DNA of 64,000 nucleotides, from positions 1,488,001 to 1,552,000 of the forward strand of contig NC_012860.1 in the NCBI RefSeq assembly GCF_000026945.1, read 5' to 3'. A program made the translations under genes and the position numbers. The number at the start of each line of letters is the position of its first letter. Position 1 is the first letter of the stretch. This document shows positions 1 to 10,741 of the stretch, in pieces. Origin of the DNA: Candida dubliniensis CD36. Taxonomy: Eukaryota > Ascomycota > Pichiomycetes > Serinales > Debaryomycetaceae. Under the pieces are notes generated by a model. The model was not told where the DNA came from and searched no databases. It saw only the letters and a program-made list of their open reading frames with translations.

Positions 1-902
1 CTTACAGAGAAATGAATGGTTACTCTGGTCACACCTACAAATGGTCCAACAAAAAAGGTGAATGGTTTTACGTTCAAGTTCATTTCATCAGTGATCAAGG
101 TATTAAGACTTTGACCAATGAAGAAGCAGGTGCTTTAGCTGGATCTAACCCAGATTACGCTCAAGAAGATTTGTTCAAGAACATTGCTGCTGGTAACTAC
201 CCATCATGGACTGCTTATATCCAAACCATGACTGAAGCCGAAGCTAAAGAAGCTGACTTTTCTGTGTTTGATTTGACCAAAGTTTGGCCACACAAGAAAT
301 ATCCATTGAGAAGATTTGGTAAGTTTACTTTGAATGAAAATCCAAAGAATTACTTTGCTGAAGTTGAACAAGCTGCTTTCTCTCCAGCCCATACTGTTCC
401 ATACATGGAACCATCTGCTGATCCAGTCTTGCAATCAAGATTGTTCTCTTATGCTGATACACACAGACACAGATTGGGTACCAACTACACTCAAATCCCA
501 GTGAATTGTCCTGTCACCGGTGCTGTTTTCAACCCACACATGAGAGACGGTGCTATGACTGTTAATGGTAATTTGGGTAGCCATCCAAACTACTTGGCTA
601 GTGACAAGCCAGTTGAATTTAAACAATTCTCTCTCCAAGAAGACCAAGAAGTTTGGAATGGTGCTGCCACTCCATTCCACTGGAAAGCCACCCCAGCTGA
701 TTTCAAACAAGCTCAAGAATTATGGAAAGTGTTGAAGAGATATCCAAACCAACAAGAACATTTGGCCCATAACATTGCTGTTCATGCTGCTGGTGCTGAT
801 GCTGCAATCCAAGACAGAGTGTTTGCATACTTTGGTAAAGTCTCTCAAGATTTGGCTAATGCTATCAAGAAGGAAGTTTTGGAATTATCTCCAAGAAAAT
901 AA
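1..902 (+). CDS. CAT1: Catalase, 3' part of gene (5' end outside window)
   Basis: Peroxide-degrading haem catalase (2 H2O2 to 2 H2O + O2). The reading frame is open from the first bases (codons TAC AGA GAA precede the first ATG at 12), so the gene begins upstream of the window; about 300 of the roughly 485 residues usual for yeast catalases are present. The motif RLFSYADTHRHRLG carries the tyrosine that is the proximal haem ligand and the family-conserved R and H. The segments MNGYSGHTYKW and the C-terminal helical domain (WKVLKRYPNQQEHL) are typical of clade-3 fungal catalases. The C terminus SPRK is not a classical SKL-type peroxisomal signal. The codons look highly biased (few rare codons), fitting an abundant stress enzyme. 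Identification is from sequence recognition and is secure; the symbol follows Candida usage (CAT1/CTA1). Confidence 0.96.
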   Translation, partial: YREMNGYSGHTYKWSNKKGEWFYVQVHFISDQGIKTLTNEEAGALAGSNPDYAQEDLFKNIAAGNYPSWTAYIQTMTEAEAKEADFSVFDLTKVWPHKKYPLRRFGKFTLNENPKNYFAEVEQAAFSPAHTVPYMEPSADPVLQSRLFSYADTHRHRLGTNYTQIPVNCPVTGAVFNPHMRDGAMTVNGNLGSHPNYLASDKPVEFKQFSLQEDQEVWNGAATPFHWKATPADFKQAQELWKVLKRYPNQQEHLAHNIAVHAAGADAAIQDRVFAYFGKVSQDLANAIKKEVLELSPRK

Positions 903-1626
903 GTATGAACGAACTGAGGAAGGTGCTAATTTGAGATTAGCTTCTCTATTGTTCTGATTTTTTGCTTCTGCTTCTTTTGTGTTAGGCAATGATTATCATC
1001 AATTGTTTTTGTTTTGTTTTCATCTTTGTGTAGTGGTTTATATAATGTTCTCGTTCTTTTTTTTTTTTAAAGAAAAAGCAAATAAATACATAGTTAATTT
1101 TGAACCAAGAGCTAGTTTACAATGTAGGAAGATAGATAGAATTGGTTTAGTATTGTGGTGTTGAATGTTTAACTTCTGGTGTTCTGGTTGGTTGTTTTTT
1201 TGTTGTGTCGCATTAAAGTGACTCAAAAAAAAAAAAAATGTCTCATAGAAGATTAAACTACTCTTTCTTATAATGGAAGTAAAAATCAAATTCAAATTCA
1301 ACAATTGATTTAACCCATCATGCGCCAAAAAAAAATTTCCACCACTTCCACAACTAACAAACAAAATAGAAAGAGAAAAAATTTAAACAGCGAAAAAAAA
1401 AAAAAAAAAAAAAAATAAAAAAATATCCATTTTAGTTCTAAAAAAAAAAAAAAAAATTTTTTTTTCTCTCTCCTTTAATATAAAACCCAACACTAATCAA
1501 CCATCATCAACAAAACACAACACATCACATCTAACTAATATATTAATGGCCAATAAGACTTTCTCAGAAACAAAGAATATATAACCATTTCAGCAGAAGA
1601 GCACACAAAAAGACGAGCAAAATAAT
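903..1626. other. Intergenic region, catalase 3' end to zinc-finger gene
   Basis: Contains the catalase 3' UTR and the upstream region of the zinc-finger gene. It has several poly-A runs (for example around 1390-1415 and 1440-1456) and a CT/CAA-rich leader just before 1627. No further gene is visible. Confidence 0.7.
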
Positions 1627-2640
1627 ATGACAGCCTCTGCCCATTATAACTATAACAGAAGAAATTCCAGTGCAACACCGTACACAATACCAACAAAACA
1701 TCAACCACAACACCAATCCCCCATGGTGTCTTCATATCAAGTTCATCATCATCAACATAGTAACAATCCACAGACGCGACAATTCACATCTTATCAACCG
1801 TCATATGCTCAGGAATCAGCAATATCGTCGCCTCCATTATCGGCATCGGTACCGACATTATCGCGAGAATTTGTTGTGCGCAGAATTAGTGAAGGTGAGA
1901 CCGGACGATTGAAAGAGGAATTGAGGTGTGAAGCATGTGGGAAAGGGTATAAACATATATCGTCTTTGGCTAAACATTTATGGGAACATACCCCAGAATG
2001 GAATGTTACAAAAAAATTGTTAATTTCAAAACATCAACAAGTGCAATTGTTGGAAGCTGCCAGTATTTTAGTGGGTATGAATGAAAATAATACTAATGGT
2101 ACGGCTATAGGAGTAAATGGCAATGCTCATCTGGCGTATCATGCCCGTACATTTTCAGATCAATACAATGCCCCACCGTATTCTCCACCTAGTACTTCAC
2201 ATACGTCAGATACATCAACGACTCCCACAATAAATCATAGTAATAACCAGGATGTTTATGGGAACCAAGAGCAACAGGGTATTCAATTCAGAAATGGGTA
2301 TCATCACCATGAATATGAAGCTGAAGAGTATGACGATTATGATGCACAAAAAAGAATCGATTACGGTCGTTCCCGGTCGGTTTCTCATGAACCTCCAACT
2401 ACAAACCATTCGAATCATAGTTCAACATCCCCCATGGTGGGAACAACCAATGAAAATAAGTTTGAAAGGTCATTAAAGTCACCGACTTTGTCATATATAA
2501 ACAATTCCGAGGAATTACCTGTGAAAACCAATTTTTCAATTGTGAAGAACAAAGTAGAAATTGATGATATTTTGGATAAAAGAACAGGATTGTCATTGTC
2601 TGATGACGAAGATGAAGTAATTGGAAGAATGGAAGATTGA
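1627..2640 (+). CDS. C2H2 zinc-finger protein
   Basis: A 337 aa protein with one clear zinc finger at about residues 98-119, C-x2-C-x12-H-x4-H (CEACGKGYKHISSLAKHLWEH), followed directly by TPEW and a helical segment (KHQQVQLLEAASILVGM). The combination KYKH-x-SLxKHxWEHTPxW is a recurring fungal finger type, so a nuclear DNA-binding role is likely (inference). The rest is low complexity: His/Gln/Ser-rich N terminus, Asn/Thr/Ser-rich middle, acidic C terminus (SDDEDEV). The start is the ATG at 1627; the upstream sequence is untranslated-looking and A-rich. I do not recognise a named gene. A single finger alone binds DNA weakly, so partners or dimerisation may be needed. Confidence 0.85.
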   Translation: MTASAHYNYNRRNSSATPYTIPTKHQPQHQSPMVSSYQVHHHQHSNNPQTRQFTSYQPSYAQESAISSPPLSASVPTLSREFVVRRISEGETGRLKEELRCEACGKGYKHISSLAKHLWEHTPEWNVTKKLLISKHQQVQLLEAASILVGMNENNTNGTAIGVNGNAHLAYHARTFSDQYNAPPYSPPSTSHTSDTSTTPTINHSNNQDVYGNQEQQGIQFRNGYHHHEYEAEEYDDYDAQKRIDYGRSRSVSHEPPTTNHSNHSSTSPMVGTTNENKFERSLKSPTLSYINNSEELPVKTNFSIVKNKVEIDDILDKRTGLSLSDDEDEVIGRMED

Positions 2641-3373
2641 ATTGGCCACAGAAAAGAGAGTGAGTGAGAGAGGTCATATGTAAAAAAAGATCAAAACAAA
2701 AAGAAGAAGTAGTAGCAACCAAAGGATATATGATTAAATAGTTAGGTTTCTTATTCGTATAGGTATTTCCAATAAAAATTTAGGGTTATTATTATTATTT
2801 ATTGTTTTGGTTTTACACGCTTACTACTGGTACCGCGGAAGTAAAATAATGGTTGGATTGTGTAGAAACGCGCGGTTCATCGCATCGCACCAAGAAGAAG
2901 AAGAATTGAAATGATTGTAATGAAAATGAAAATGAAAAAAAAAAAAAAAAAGTTTTCCTTTCTTTTCTTTTTCTTCTTTTACAACCATCAAATATTCAAA
3001 CTCGACAAGTTACTACCAAATATATGCCTTTTTTTTGGATGAGTTTTGACTTGGTCAAATGATATCGTAACAGAATCATTGCTCAGACGACCTGATATCT
3101 TTTACTTTTGACGAACCGTTTTGGCAAGTCTATAAAAGCAAAACTTGTCTACACTTGTATGTTTGGGATTGTTGAAGTTTTATTAAATTTGAGTATTTGT
3201 AAATCAATTAATTATATACCGTTGTGCATCATAGTACATCAGAAACAGTTAAAATACATTTCCACTTTCTGGTGTCTCCAAGAACACATACATTTTATTT
3301 ATAAACTAAACTCTAAACTTTAAACTATGTACAAGATAAACATCTCATCGTCATAAATGTATTTATAATGGAT
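2641..3373. other. Convergent intergenic region
   Basis: Lies between the 3' ends of the zinc-finger gene and PET117. Contains poly-A at about 2937-2952 and AT-rich sequence; no supported gene. Confidence 0.7.
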
Positions 3374-3667
3374 TTAAGAATCTTTGGGAGGAATAGTTTT
3401 TCCTTCTTCACCTTGTATAATTTCATCACTTAATGGTTGTAATTTCAAATATTTCTCTCTCAATTCATTCTGTTCTTTATGTTCAAGTTCATTAGCCAAT
3501 TGTTTTTTCAGTTTTTCCAATTGCTTAGCTTGTTGTCGGGCAGCATCTTTTATTGGTCCTTGTCTTAATGCTTGTCTTTCAGCTTGTTGTGAGTAATTGA
3601 TGAAAACAAATGCACCAACTGCAAAGGCACATGAGGCCCCAAGAGTGATTTTTGATGCTGTTGACAT
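3374..3667 (-). CDS. PET117: Pet117-type cytochrome c oxidase assembly factor
   Basis: A 97 aa protein starting MSTASKITLGASC, matching the yeast Pet117 pattern: an N-terminal membrane-spanning/targeting segment with the conserved SKIT start, then ...ERQALRQGPIKDAARQ (the RQGPIKDA stretch is the family signature) and a charged coiled-coil-like C terminus. Pet117 is a small mitochondrial inner-membrane protein required for cytochrome c oxidase assembly; in yeast it supports Cox15 (haem A synthase) oligomerisation. The reading frame stays open further upstream to 3787, but the ATG at 3665-3667 gives the family N terminus, so I chose it. Convergent with the zinc-finger gene. Length is slightly above the usual because of the longer acidic tail. 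Confidence 0.88.
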   Translation of the reverse strand: MSTASKITLGASCAFAVGAFVFINYSQQAERQALRQGPIKDAARQQAKQLEKLKKQLANELEHKEQNELREKYLKLQPLSDEIIQGEEGKTIPPKDS

Positions 3668-5402
3668 TGATGATTGTACTATGAATCTAAAAACAAACGA
3701 GATACAAAAAAAAGTAGAAGTTGATGTTCTTGTTGATATTAAATGAAAAATGGGGTTTGAAATAATATGAGATGATTTTTGCTTCATTTTTTTTTTTTTT
3801 TTGGCTGTTCATTTTTTCTGGCACAGTATATTGGTGTTTGATTTCGTTAATTTGCACTAAAAATCACTACTTTTCAACAAAACAATAAACAGGGGGTCGT
3901 GATTCTTCAATCAGTTGACTGACACATAATGGCTGAAGATAATGATTTCGATATGAGAAATTTATTAAAACAATGATTGTTTGAAACCAAACTCAATATT
4001 GCGAATACTTCACCTCTTTCATTCTCATAGTCAACTTACACTAAAAATAAACAAAAGCAACGAGGTGTTCTATCTATTGATTGAAAGTGGCACATTGATT
4101 CCGTAATTCATGACATGATTATTGATTAGATTGAATGACCAAGATTCAACCTCCTTTGTGAGATAGATCAAATGAAAAGAAAAAAAAAAAAAAGAAAAAG
4201 AAAAACAGAGAGTCACCAACCAGTATTTTCTATTTATCACTATTCTGGCCCATTTATGTCGACGAGTCCATATCCATCTCAACACAAGCAATGTGGTAAT
4301 GGTCTATGGATTATGATTTGATCTGATATTCTTCTATTGCTAAACAACAACAACAAAGAAAAAAACTCTTTAGAGATTCTGCATTATGACGAAAGCCTTG
4401 TAAGCACGGACTTATATGAGCTTGGTAATGGTTCTTGGTTAGTAGCAACCATAGCCATATACCAAAAAGTTTGATAAACAGTTTTATGTATGATTTATAT
4501 AATAATAAGTATTACTTGTGATGTTATAAGAGAGAAAATACCCATGTGTGTGTGTCTTAAACAGCAAGCAGAGAAAATGGTAAAATAGGCATTGTGTGAA
4601 CTAGTCAACTCACCACACCCCACCGACCAACGGACCAACAACACACACACACACTCTCTCTCTCTTTTAAAATCTCTCACAAAACTCATTTTTAAATATC
4701 AAAGACAACAATTTCATTTTTCTATCTATCACGTTTCTTCTCATTTCCTTTCTCTCTCGCTCTCTCTCTCTTTTTGCTGGTGTTGAACATTTCCAATTTA
4801 TTTTTTTTTTGACTTTCTTTCTTTCCCAACCTTCAATTGAATTCCCCTTTGTCCAAATAACTTCGATTTCTTCCACCAACATTTTTTTTTTGTTAATTGG
4901 CTAATTGAATGTTTCCTAGATCATCTGAATAATTACAAATAAACTACCCAGATCAAAGTCAAATATATACTGGAGAGAAATTGAAACAATATCTATAATA
5001 ATAGGTTACCAGCAATACTCAATAAAGCAAGTTTATTTATCCATAGCATCAACAAGGACAAACTAAAAAATACAAGCACATACTCACGAACAAGGGAAAG
5101 GCTTTAGACATTAATCTAGATTCCAAGTCTTACTATAACTACAACCACTATTACAGCTATTCGGTGTTTGATTTTAATTTTAATTTTATTTTCCCTTGTA
5201 TTAATTGGAGAACAATCTTGTTAACAATTGCAGTTGCAGTTATTTTTACCAAAAGGACAAACCACTGCTGAAACTAATTGTTTTCATTACGTATATATGC
5301 TCTTTTGGATCTCTCTTTCATCAACGCAAGGGAAATTACTAAAACAAACTAAGGATTAGATTCCCCCAATCATAAAAGAAACATACAAACCAGAAATTAA
5401 AT
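3668..5402. other. Long divergent intergenic region (PET117 / cyclin gene)
   Basis: About 1.7 kb containing the PET117 promoter on one side and a long leader/promoter for the cyclin gene on the other. It holds CT-rich microsatellite tracts around 4645-4680 and 4745-4775. A 15-codon ORF at 3929-3976 is followed in frame by plausible but stop-interrupted coding sequence (see findings). No gene is supported with confidence. Confidence 0.6.
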
Positions 5403-7430
5403 ATGACATCACAATATAACGGTGATACCAACTCAACCACTATAGATCCGAACAACCGAGGAGGAAATCTGGTAATAGACCAGACTAATAACCTATCATC
5501 TAGCACATCATCATCATTGAACCAGACCCATTTTTATAAGCCACAAGTGTCGAATCTTACGAAGAACTTGATGTCATCTTCTGGAGGACAAACCACCCCT
5601 GTAGCCACGAACACGAATTCCAATGCGACATCAAATCAACAAAATCTATTTACAAGCACACCCAGCAGTTACACCGAACCAATTACAAATAGGATTCTTC
5701 CTAATTTGAAAGCTGGTTCAACTCAAATGAGCAATTCATTTAGTGGTTCTTTCCACCAATCACATGTACACAACGATTCCATTAATTATATTCCTTCATC
5801 ACACAACACTCCCACTGCCGTGAGTAGCTCATATACATCACATCACTCTTATCCAGCGTCTTTGTCAAGTGTTAACAATTTTATAAGTCAGCCGTCACAA
5901 CACAATCAACACCAACAGCCTATATCATTGAGTTTTAAGCCACCTGGTGTAGTGCCGAATTCGATCCCAACCACAAACGTGCATAGTGATACTGCAAACA
6001 GATTCTCGTCTGTTTCTTCTAGTGGTTCCTCATTCACCAATTCATCATTTGCAACATCAACACAATTTCACCCACCTACATCCACAGCACATCCTGTTCA
6101 TCCAGGCTCGTTGCAACAAGTTCAACAACAGAGATTTCCAAACTCATTTCCCAATACAACAATAACGCATTTTCCGAATCCTCCAAACGTACAGCCACTG
6201 GGATTAAACCAAACTCAACACCAACAACCAATAGTGACTGATACGCTGGTTCCAACCAGTGGATCTACAACACCAGTGGAAAAACAAATACCTCGTGTGA
6301 AGTCTGCTCAATCTACTCCATCTTTACCACATGGAAATCACCACGAACAAAGTGCTCGATCTCTGGTGCTGTCACAGTCGTTTCAAACATATGTCCAACC
6401 CGAGCCTGATCATTATATGACATATAGTGAATTTTTGCATAATTTGAGTGTAAAAGATAGTCAAGATGAGTCTGTTGCATATGAAGAACATTTAAACATT
6501 GTGGAGTATCCTGTTAATGATTTAATTGTTATGTTGTCTTGTTTGTTGACAAAGATAATTGAAGCAAACGATAAATTGCATCCTAATCATTTTGAAAATA
6601 CTATTGCTATTAGACAAAGACTAAAAGAAGAAAAGAGGCTTAAGAAATTACAACGTCAAAGTAAATTACAACTGGAGAACGATGCTTATGATGAAGATGA
6701 TATAGATGTTGATAAGAACGACCGTAGCTTTAATGGCAATAATGATGAAATAGACCAAGATAATGATCATGATACAAATGTGGAGAACGATGAAAATGTT
6801 GATAATGTCGATGGCGAGGACGATGATGATGATGACGATGATGAAGATGATGAGATGAAAAATAAATATTTGGCCAATGTTTTAGCATTTCACGGAACAA
6901 ATATCCCTGGAATTTCATTACAATCTTATTTGGGTCGTGTTTTAAAGTATTGTCCTGTAACTAATGAAGTATTTTTATCTTTATTGGTTTATTTTGATAG
7001 AATAGCGAAAAAGGCAAACAATTTGAATCAAAAAAAGAAGAACTCCAATAGTAATGGTGGTTCTGATAATCAATCATCTGAAGCAGAACAATTATTTGTC
7101 ATGGACTCTTATAATATTCATAGATTAATCATTAGTGGAATTACTGTTTCATCAAAATTTTTTCTGGACATTTTTTATAAGAATCTTCGATATGCTAAAG
7201 TTGGAGGTTTACCATTGGAAGAATTAAATTATTTGGAATTACAGTTTTTATTATTATTAGATTTCAAATTGATGATTTCTGTTGAAGATTTACAAAATTA
7301 TGGTGATTTATTATTAAGATTTTGGAAACGAGAACAAATTGCCAATGAATTAGTACCCAATAATAATGAAACTAAAGAACATCAGCAAGCACAAGCCGAA
7401 GCCCAAGCCCAAACGCAAACGCAAAGCTAA
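5403..7430 (+). CDS. Pho80/Pcl6-Pcl7-type cyclin
   Basis: A 675 aa protein whose C-terminal third is a Pho80-family cyclin box: EYPVNDLIVMLSCLLTKII opens it and ...IPGISLQSYLGRVLKYCPV, LSLLVYFDRIAKKAN, YNIHRLIISGITVSSKFF and GGLPLEELNYLELQFLLL follow. Such cyclins bind and direct the Pho85 cyclin-dependent kinase in phosphate, glycogen and stress signalling; the closest budding-yeast group is Pcl6/Pcl7/Pho80. The N-terminal 320 residues are Ser/Thr/Asn/Gln-rich and probably disordered. The first cyclin helix is separated from the rest by an acidic insert (about residues 420-480, including a run of eight or more Asp) and a second Asn/Lys insert near residue 545. The tail ends in an AQAQTQTQ repeat. 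The start ATG at 5403 follows an A-rich leader. Exact orthology is not certain. Confidence 0.88.
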   Translation: MTSQYNGDTNSTTIDPNNRGGNLVIDQTNNLSSSTSSSLNQTHFYKPQVSNLTKNLMSSSGGQTTPVATNTNSNATSNQQNLFTSTPSSYTEPITNRILPNLKAGSTQMSNSFSGSFHQSHVHNDSINYIPSSHNTPTAVSSSYTSHHSYPASLSSVNNFISQPSQHNQHQQPISLSFKPPGVVPNSIPTTNVHSDTANRFSSVSSSGSSFTNSSFATSTQFHPPTSTAHPVHPGSLQQVQQQRFPNSFPNTTITHFPNPPNVQPLGLNQTQHQQPIVTDTLVPTSGSTTPVEKQIPRVKSAQSTPSLPHGNHHEQSARSLVLSQSFQTYVQPEPDHYMTYSEFLHNLSVKDSQDESVAYEEHLNIVEYPVNDLIVMLSCLLTKIIEANDKLHPNHFENTIAIRQRLKEEKRLKKLQRQSKLQLENDAYDEDDIDVDKNDRSFNGNNDEIDQDNDHDTNVENDENVDNVDGEDDDDDDDDEDDEMKNKYLANVLAFHGTNIPGISLQSYLGRVLKYCPVTNEVFLSLLVYFDRIAKKANNLNQKKKNSNSNGGSDNQSSEAEQLFVMDSYNIHRLIISGITVSSKFFLDIFYKNLRYAKVGGLPLEELNYLELQFLLLLDFKLMISVEDLQNYGDLLLRFWKREQIANELVPNNNETKEHQQAQAEAQAQTQTQS

Positions 7431-8833
7431 AGCTGATCTTTTTTTTTTTTATGAGTATATGTCAGTCAGAGTGTATTAATAATGTGAGATGCAAAATTAT
7501 ATTGAAATCATTCAAATTATGTTTTGTTGATGCTACAAACGGTTGTATATTTTTATTAATTGTATTATTTTCAATTTATTTCAATTCTTTAGTGATATTT
7601 CAAAAGTATACAAAAATTAAACTAAATAAAATAAAATAAAATAAAATAAAATTACATAAAAGCTAAAGAAAATTAAATATATGAAATGAACTTGAAAAGT
7701 TGTTTAATTGATTGACCAAGCTTCCTTTTTTTGGTAGATGCAAAATTGATTCAATTGAAATTCGTAATTATTTGCAAAATGGTGACCTTCTTCTAACTAG
7801 GACTCTTTTTCCATTTATTTCGTATTAAATTTCACGACTTTTATGATGTCTCAATTAGGAAAGTAACAGTTCAACGCATTTCCGTTAATCTATATAATTA
7901 GGATTAATGCAGGTTATGATGGATGCATCGATAACAATACATGGACTAATTTTCTTTCACCTATTGTTTCAAGAAGTTTGTTTTTGTGGTATTAACAACA
8001 ACAGTCCTCACCCACTACCACCACCACCACCACCACATTGGCAAAGGCCGATTTCCCAAATGGGAAATAAGATTATTGTAACCGCAATATTAAATCCCGT
8101 GTAAATTTCAGTTTATGGAAATTGTGTATAAATAAGCCTTGTTTCTTCAAGGGCTTTGTAAATCGGTTTTGGTTTCATGAAACACAATTCACATATTTAA
8201 CACTTCATGATTAATAGCAAAACCAATGTTAAATAAACAAATTGTAGATGATGGCCAAATTGATTTTAGATATTTACTTGAGTCATTCAAGGAGGAGGGG
8301 GAAGGGGAGAGAGATAATTTTTGTAATCCATGCTTCCCCCTCCCCCTCTTCCAATCCTCCAGAGTAGATTATCATTTTAATTTAAAGTTTTGGTTTTTTT
8401 TTTTGGCTTTGCTTATCAATTTTATTAGTATTATATATTAATAAACTTTTGTTCATATTGCATACCTATGTATGTATGTAATATATGCATACTTTGCCAT
8501 TTTGTAGTCTTTCTATTGTTATTATTTGGGGGGTCTTTGTAAGTATAATTGCTTTTGGAATGGTGGGTCTTGTGCCCCAGAATTTCCCAGCTTTACTATT
8601 TTTGATAGTGGTGAAAGTCACACTATTTAACAATCTAGTTTCCTCCCATTTACTTTCAATCTCTTTCTTTGGTACTTTTTTTGGGAAATTTATTATACCA
8701 AACCTAGGTTGAAATCAATTTTCTTTATCTTTAATTTTGCGTGTGGTAGGATAGGATACGATAGTTGACACACTCTCTCCACAATATATGTGTACAGAAA
8801 CAACAACAATAACAACTGACTTGCACATTAATT
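7431..8833. other. Intergenic region upstream of RTA1-family gene
   Basis: 1.4 kb of non-coding sequence between two same-strand genes. It contains a short pentanucleotide repeat (AAATA units, about 7622-7652), a CCA run near 8010-8036 and a C/T-rich patch near 8330-8350. No supported gene; small ORFs here lack any protein-like features. Confidence 0.6.
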
Positions 8834-10303
8834 ATGGACGGAGTCACTCTTTTAAATCAATATCTACCATCATGGACTCCTACTTCCATACCAACTTCAA
8901 CAAGTATTAGCACCATAAACCCTACAAATACTGCTGGTCTAGCGTTGACATTGCTTGAGTTACAGAACGCTATACAAACAGAAACAAATACAATCTCCTT
9001 GTATTTTCTTTCTCGAGCAGCCAGAGGGGTTGCTGCTAGTTACACTATAATCAGTGGTCAGCAATATTTGGCAACGGCCACTGCAACACAAAACTTCCCT
9101 GAAGTCACTTCAGCAATGGTGAATGCCACATTAAGTTTAAAACAATTAGAATGGAAGGCTAATTTATATGCCATTAATCTTTCAGTACCATTTAATGCAT
9201 TTTTTGCTGCCATGTTTGCGGTAACATTAATTTGCCTTTTGGGGATTGGATTTTCAACAAAGACAAAATATTTTACTATTTGTTTAGTTTGTGGATCAAT
9301 CTTGGAAGTTATTGGTTATGTTGCAAGAACTCTAGCCCATTATTCTTGGTCGGATCCTAATTTATTCTTGTGTCAGATTGTTAGTTTGACAATTGCCCCA
9401 GCATTTATTATGGCGGGAATTTATTATTTATTATCACAAATGATCATTATTCATGGAGAACAATATGCTATATTGAAACCAATTATGGTGTCTATTATAT
9501 TTATATTCTGTGATGTTATGAGTTTAGTTGTTCAAGCAAGTGGGGGTGCTGCTGCTGCCATTTCATTACGACTGTTTAAAGATACCGAATTAGGTACATA
9601 TATTATGGTTGGTGGGATTGGATTTCAAGTTGTATCAATGACTTTATTTCTATATTTTCTATTTGATTTTGTTTATCGATCATTTTTCACAGCCAATATC
9701 AACATCAAATATTCTTTCAGGACATATTGTCTGTTGCTTTTCAATACCAAAAAGGGGAGGTCATTACGTCAAGATTTGGAACCATTCTATGATGTGGGTT
9801 ATAAACATATAAGACAAAGGAATCTATTCAACTATATGCCATTGGTTATAATTGTTTCAGTTGGGTTTATTTATATAAGGTGCATTTACAGAGTGATTGA
9901 ACTAAGTGAGGGCTGGAGAGGATATTTGATAACTCATGAAGAATACATTTTTGCATTAGATGCATTGATGGTGCTCCTCACCTGTATCACATATGTAATT
10001 TTTCATCCAGGCTTGGTGTTCGGTAAAAAAGTAACAACTCAAATTGCTGTCTGTGCAAACAAAAATGGTGGTGCTGTCAATAATGGAAAACACTATGGTG
10101 ATTCAAGGATCCACAGCTATACTAATTCGCCCCAGAGTACTCAAGATGAGAAATTTATAATGGGTCAAAATCAAAAATATTTTAATCCTTATTTTTCACC
10201 TACAGAATTTTCTCGATACAACTCCCGCTCAGGCCCTTCATCTGAAACATATACGTATTCATCACATCATTCAAAATTTGAAACTCGATTAGAGAGTCCC
10301 TGA
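8834..10303 (+). CDS. RTA1-family (Rsb1-like) seven-helix membrane protein
   Basis: A 489 aa integral membrane protein of the RTA1/Rsb1 lipid-translocating exporter-like family, a fungus-specific seven-transmembrane group linked to sphingoid-base export and azole/7-aminocholesterol resistance. An extracellular Ser/Thr/Asn-rich N-terminal region (about 120 residues) precedes hydrophobic helices from about residue 122 to 400. Family motifs visible are CGSILEVIGYVAR, LTIAPAFIMAGIYYLL, FCDVMSLVVQASGGAAAA and VGGIGFQVVSM, plus the conserved E-x3-G-Y-x2-R after helix 2 and the charged Q residues in helix 5. The last 85 residues are a hydrophilic Ser/Tyr-rich cytosolic tail. The start ATG at 8834 gives a normal family layout. 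Several paralogues exist in Candida, so no symbol is assigned. Confidence 0.9.
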   Translation: MDGVTLLNQYLPSWTPTSIPTSTSISTINPTNTAGLALTLLELQNAIQTETNTISLYFLSRAARGVAASYTIISGQQYLATATATQNFPEVTSAMVNATLSLKQLEWKANLYAINLSVPFNAFFAAMFAVTLICLLGIGFSTKTKYFTICLVCGSILEVIGYVARTLAHYSWSDPNLFLCQIVSLTIAPAFIMAGIYYLLSQMIIIHGEQYAILKPIMVSIIFIFCDVMSLVVQASGGAAAAISLRLFKDTELGTYIMVGGIGFQVVSMTLFLYFLFDFVYRSFFTANINIKYSFRTYCLLLFNTKKGRSLRQDLEPFYDVGYKHIRQRNLFNYMPLVIIVSVGFIYIRCIYRVIELSEGWRGYLITHEEYIFALDALMVLLTCITYVIFHPGLVFGKKVTTQIAVCANKNGGAVNNGKHYGDSRIHSYTNSPQSTQDEKFIMGQNQKYFNPYFSPTEFSRYNSRSGPSSETYTYSSHHSKFETRLESP

Positions 10304-10537
10304 TAGCATTGCTAATCAATTACACTTTGACATTATCACACAACTGCTTTCCTCCGTCAAATAATATCAGATAATATCTCTCTTTATAAAGTATATTAAT
10401 AAAATCACCTTATCACTATATCACAATAATTAAATAACCAAAACCGTATAAGCATATCTATATCTATATATATATAAACACAAGACCAAAAACCATAACA
10501 ACAAATGTAATCAAAAAAAATCATGTATAAATCTACT

Positions 10538-10741
10538 CTATTTAGGTCTAGGGATCCAACTTGGTGCATTTTTTACACAATAACTATCAGCACAACCACA
10601 TGGTTTTATTTTCGTCACATCAGTTTGTTTGTCTTGAACAATTAAACTTGGATGATATGAAGGAACTTCTTGCTTGGTGGTAGGCTTTTGTGGTGGGATG
10701 TAGGCTGCTTCTAAATAATTGGACAATCTAGTACTTTCCAT
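10538..10741 (-). CDS. Small unidentified protein (67 aa)
   Basis: A 67 aa ORF opening with the residues MESTRLSNYLEA and closing with CGCADSYC and PSWIPRPK. It has three closely spaced cysteines near the C terminus and a Pro/Lys-rich middle. The composition and the absence of low complexity suggest a real small protein, but I do not recognise it. The frame is open for only a few codons upstream (a stop precedes by about 19 codons), and an AG dinucleotide with an AT-rich tract just upstream leaves room for a missed 5' exon. It is convergent with the RTA1-family gene. Could still be a chance ORF. Confidence 0.45.
   Translation of the reverse strand: MESTRLSNYLEAAYIPPQKPTTKQEVPSYHPSLIVQDKQTDVTKIKPCGCADSYCVKNAPSWIPRPK

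Noticed and set aside
4435..4450. TACTAAC on the minus strand between PET117 and the cyclin gene
   Set aside because: It lies about 770 bases from the PET117 start, whose own N terminus already fits the family; no donor or exon is evident.
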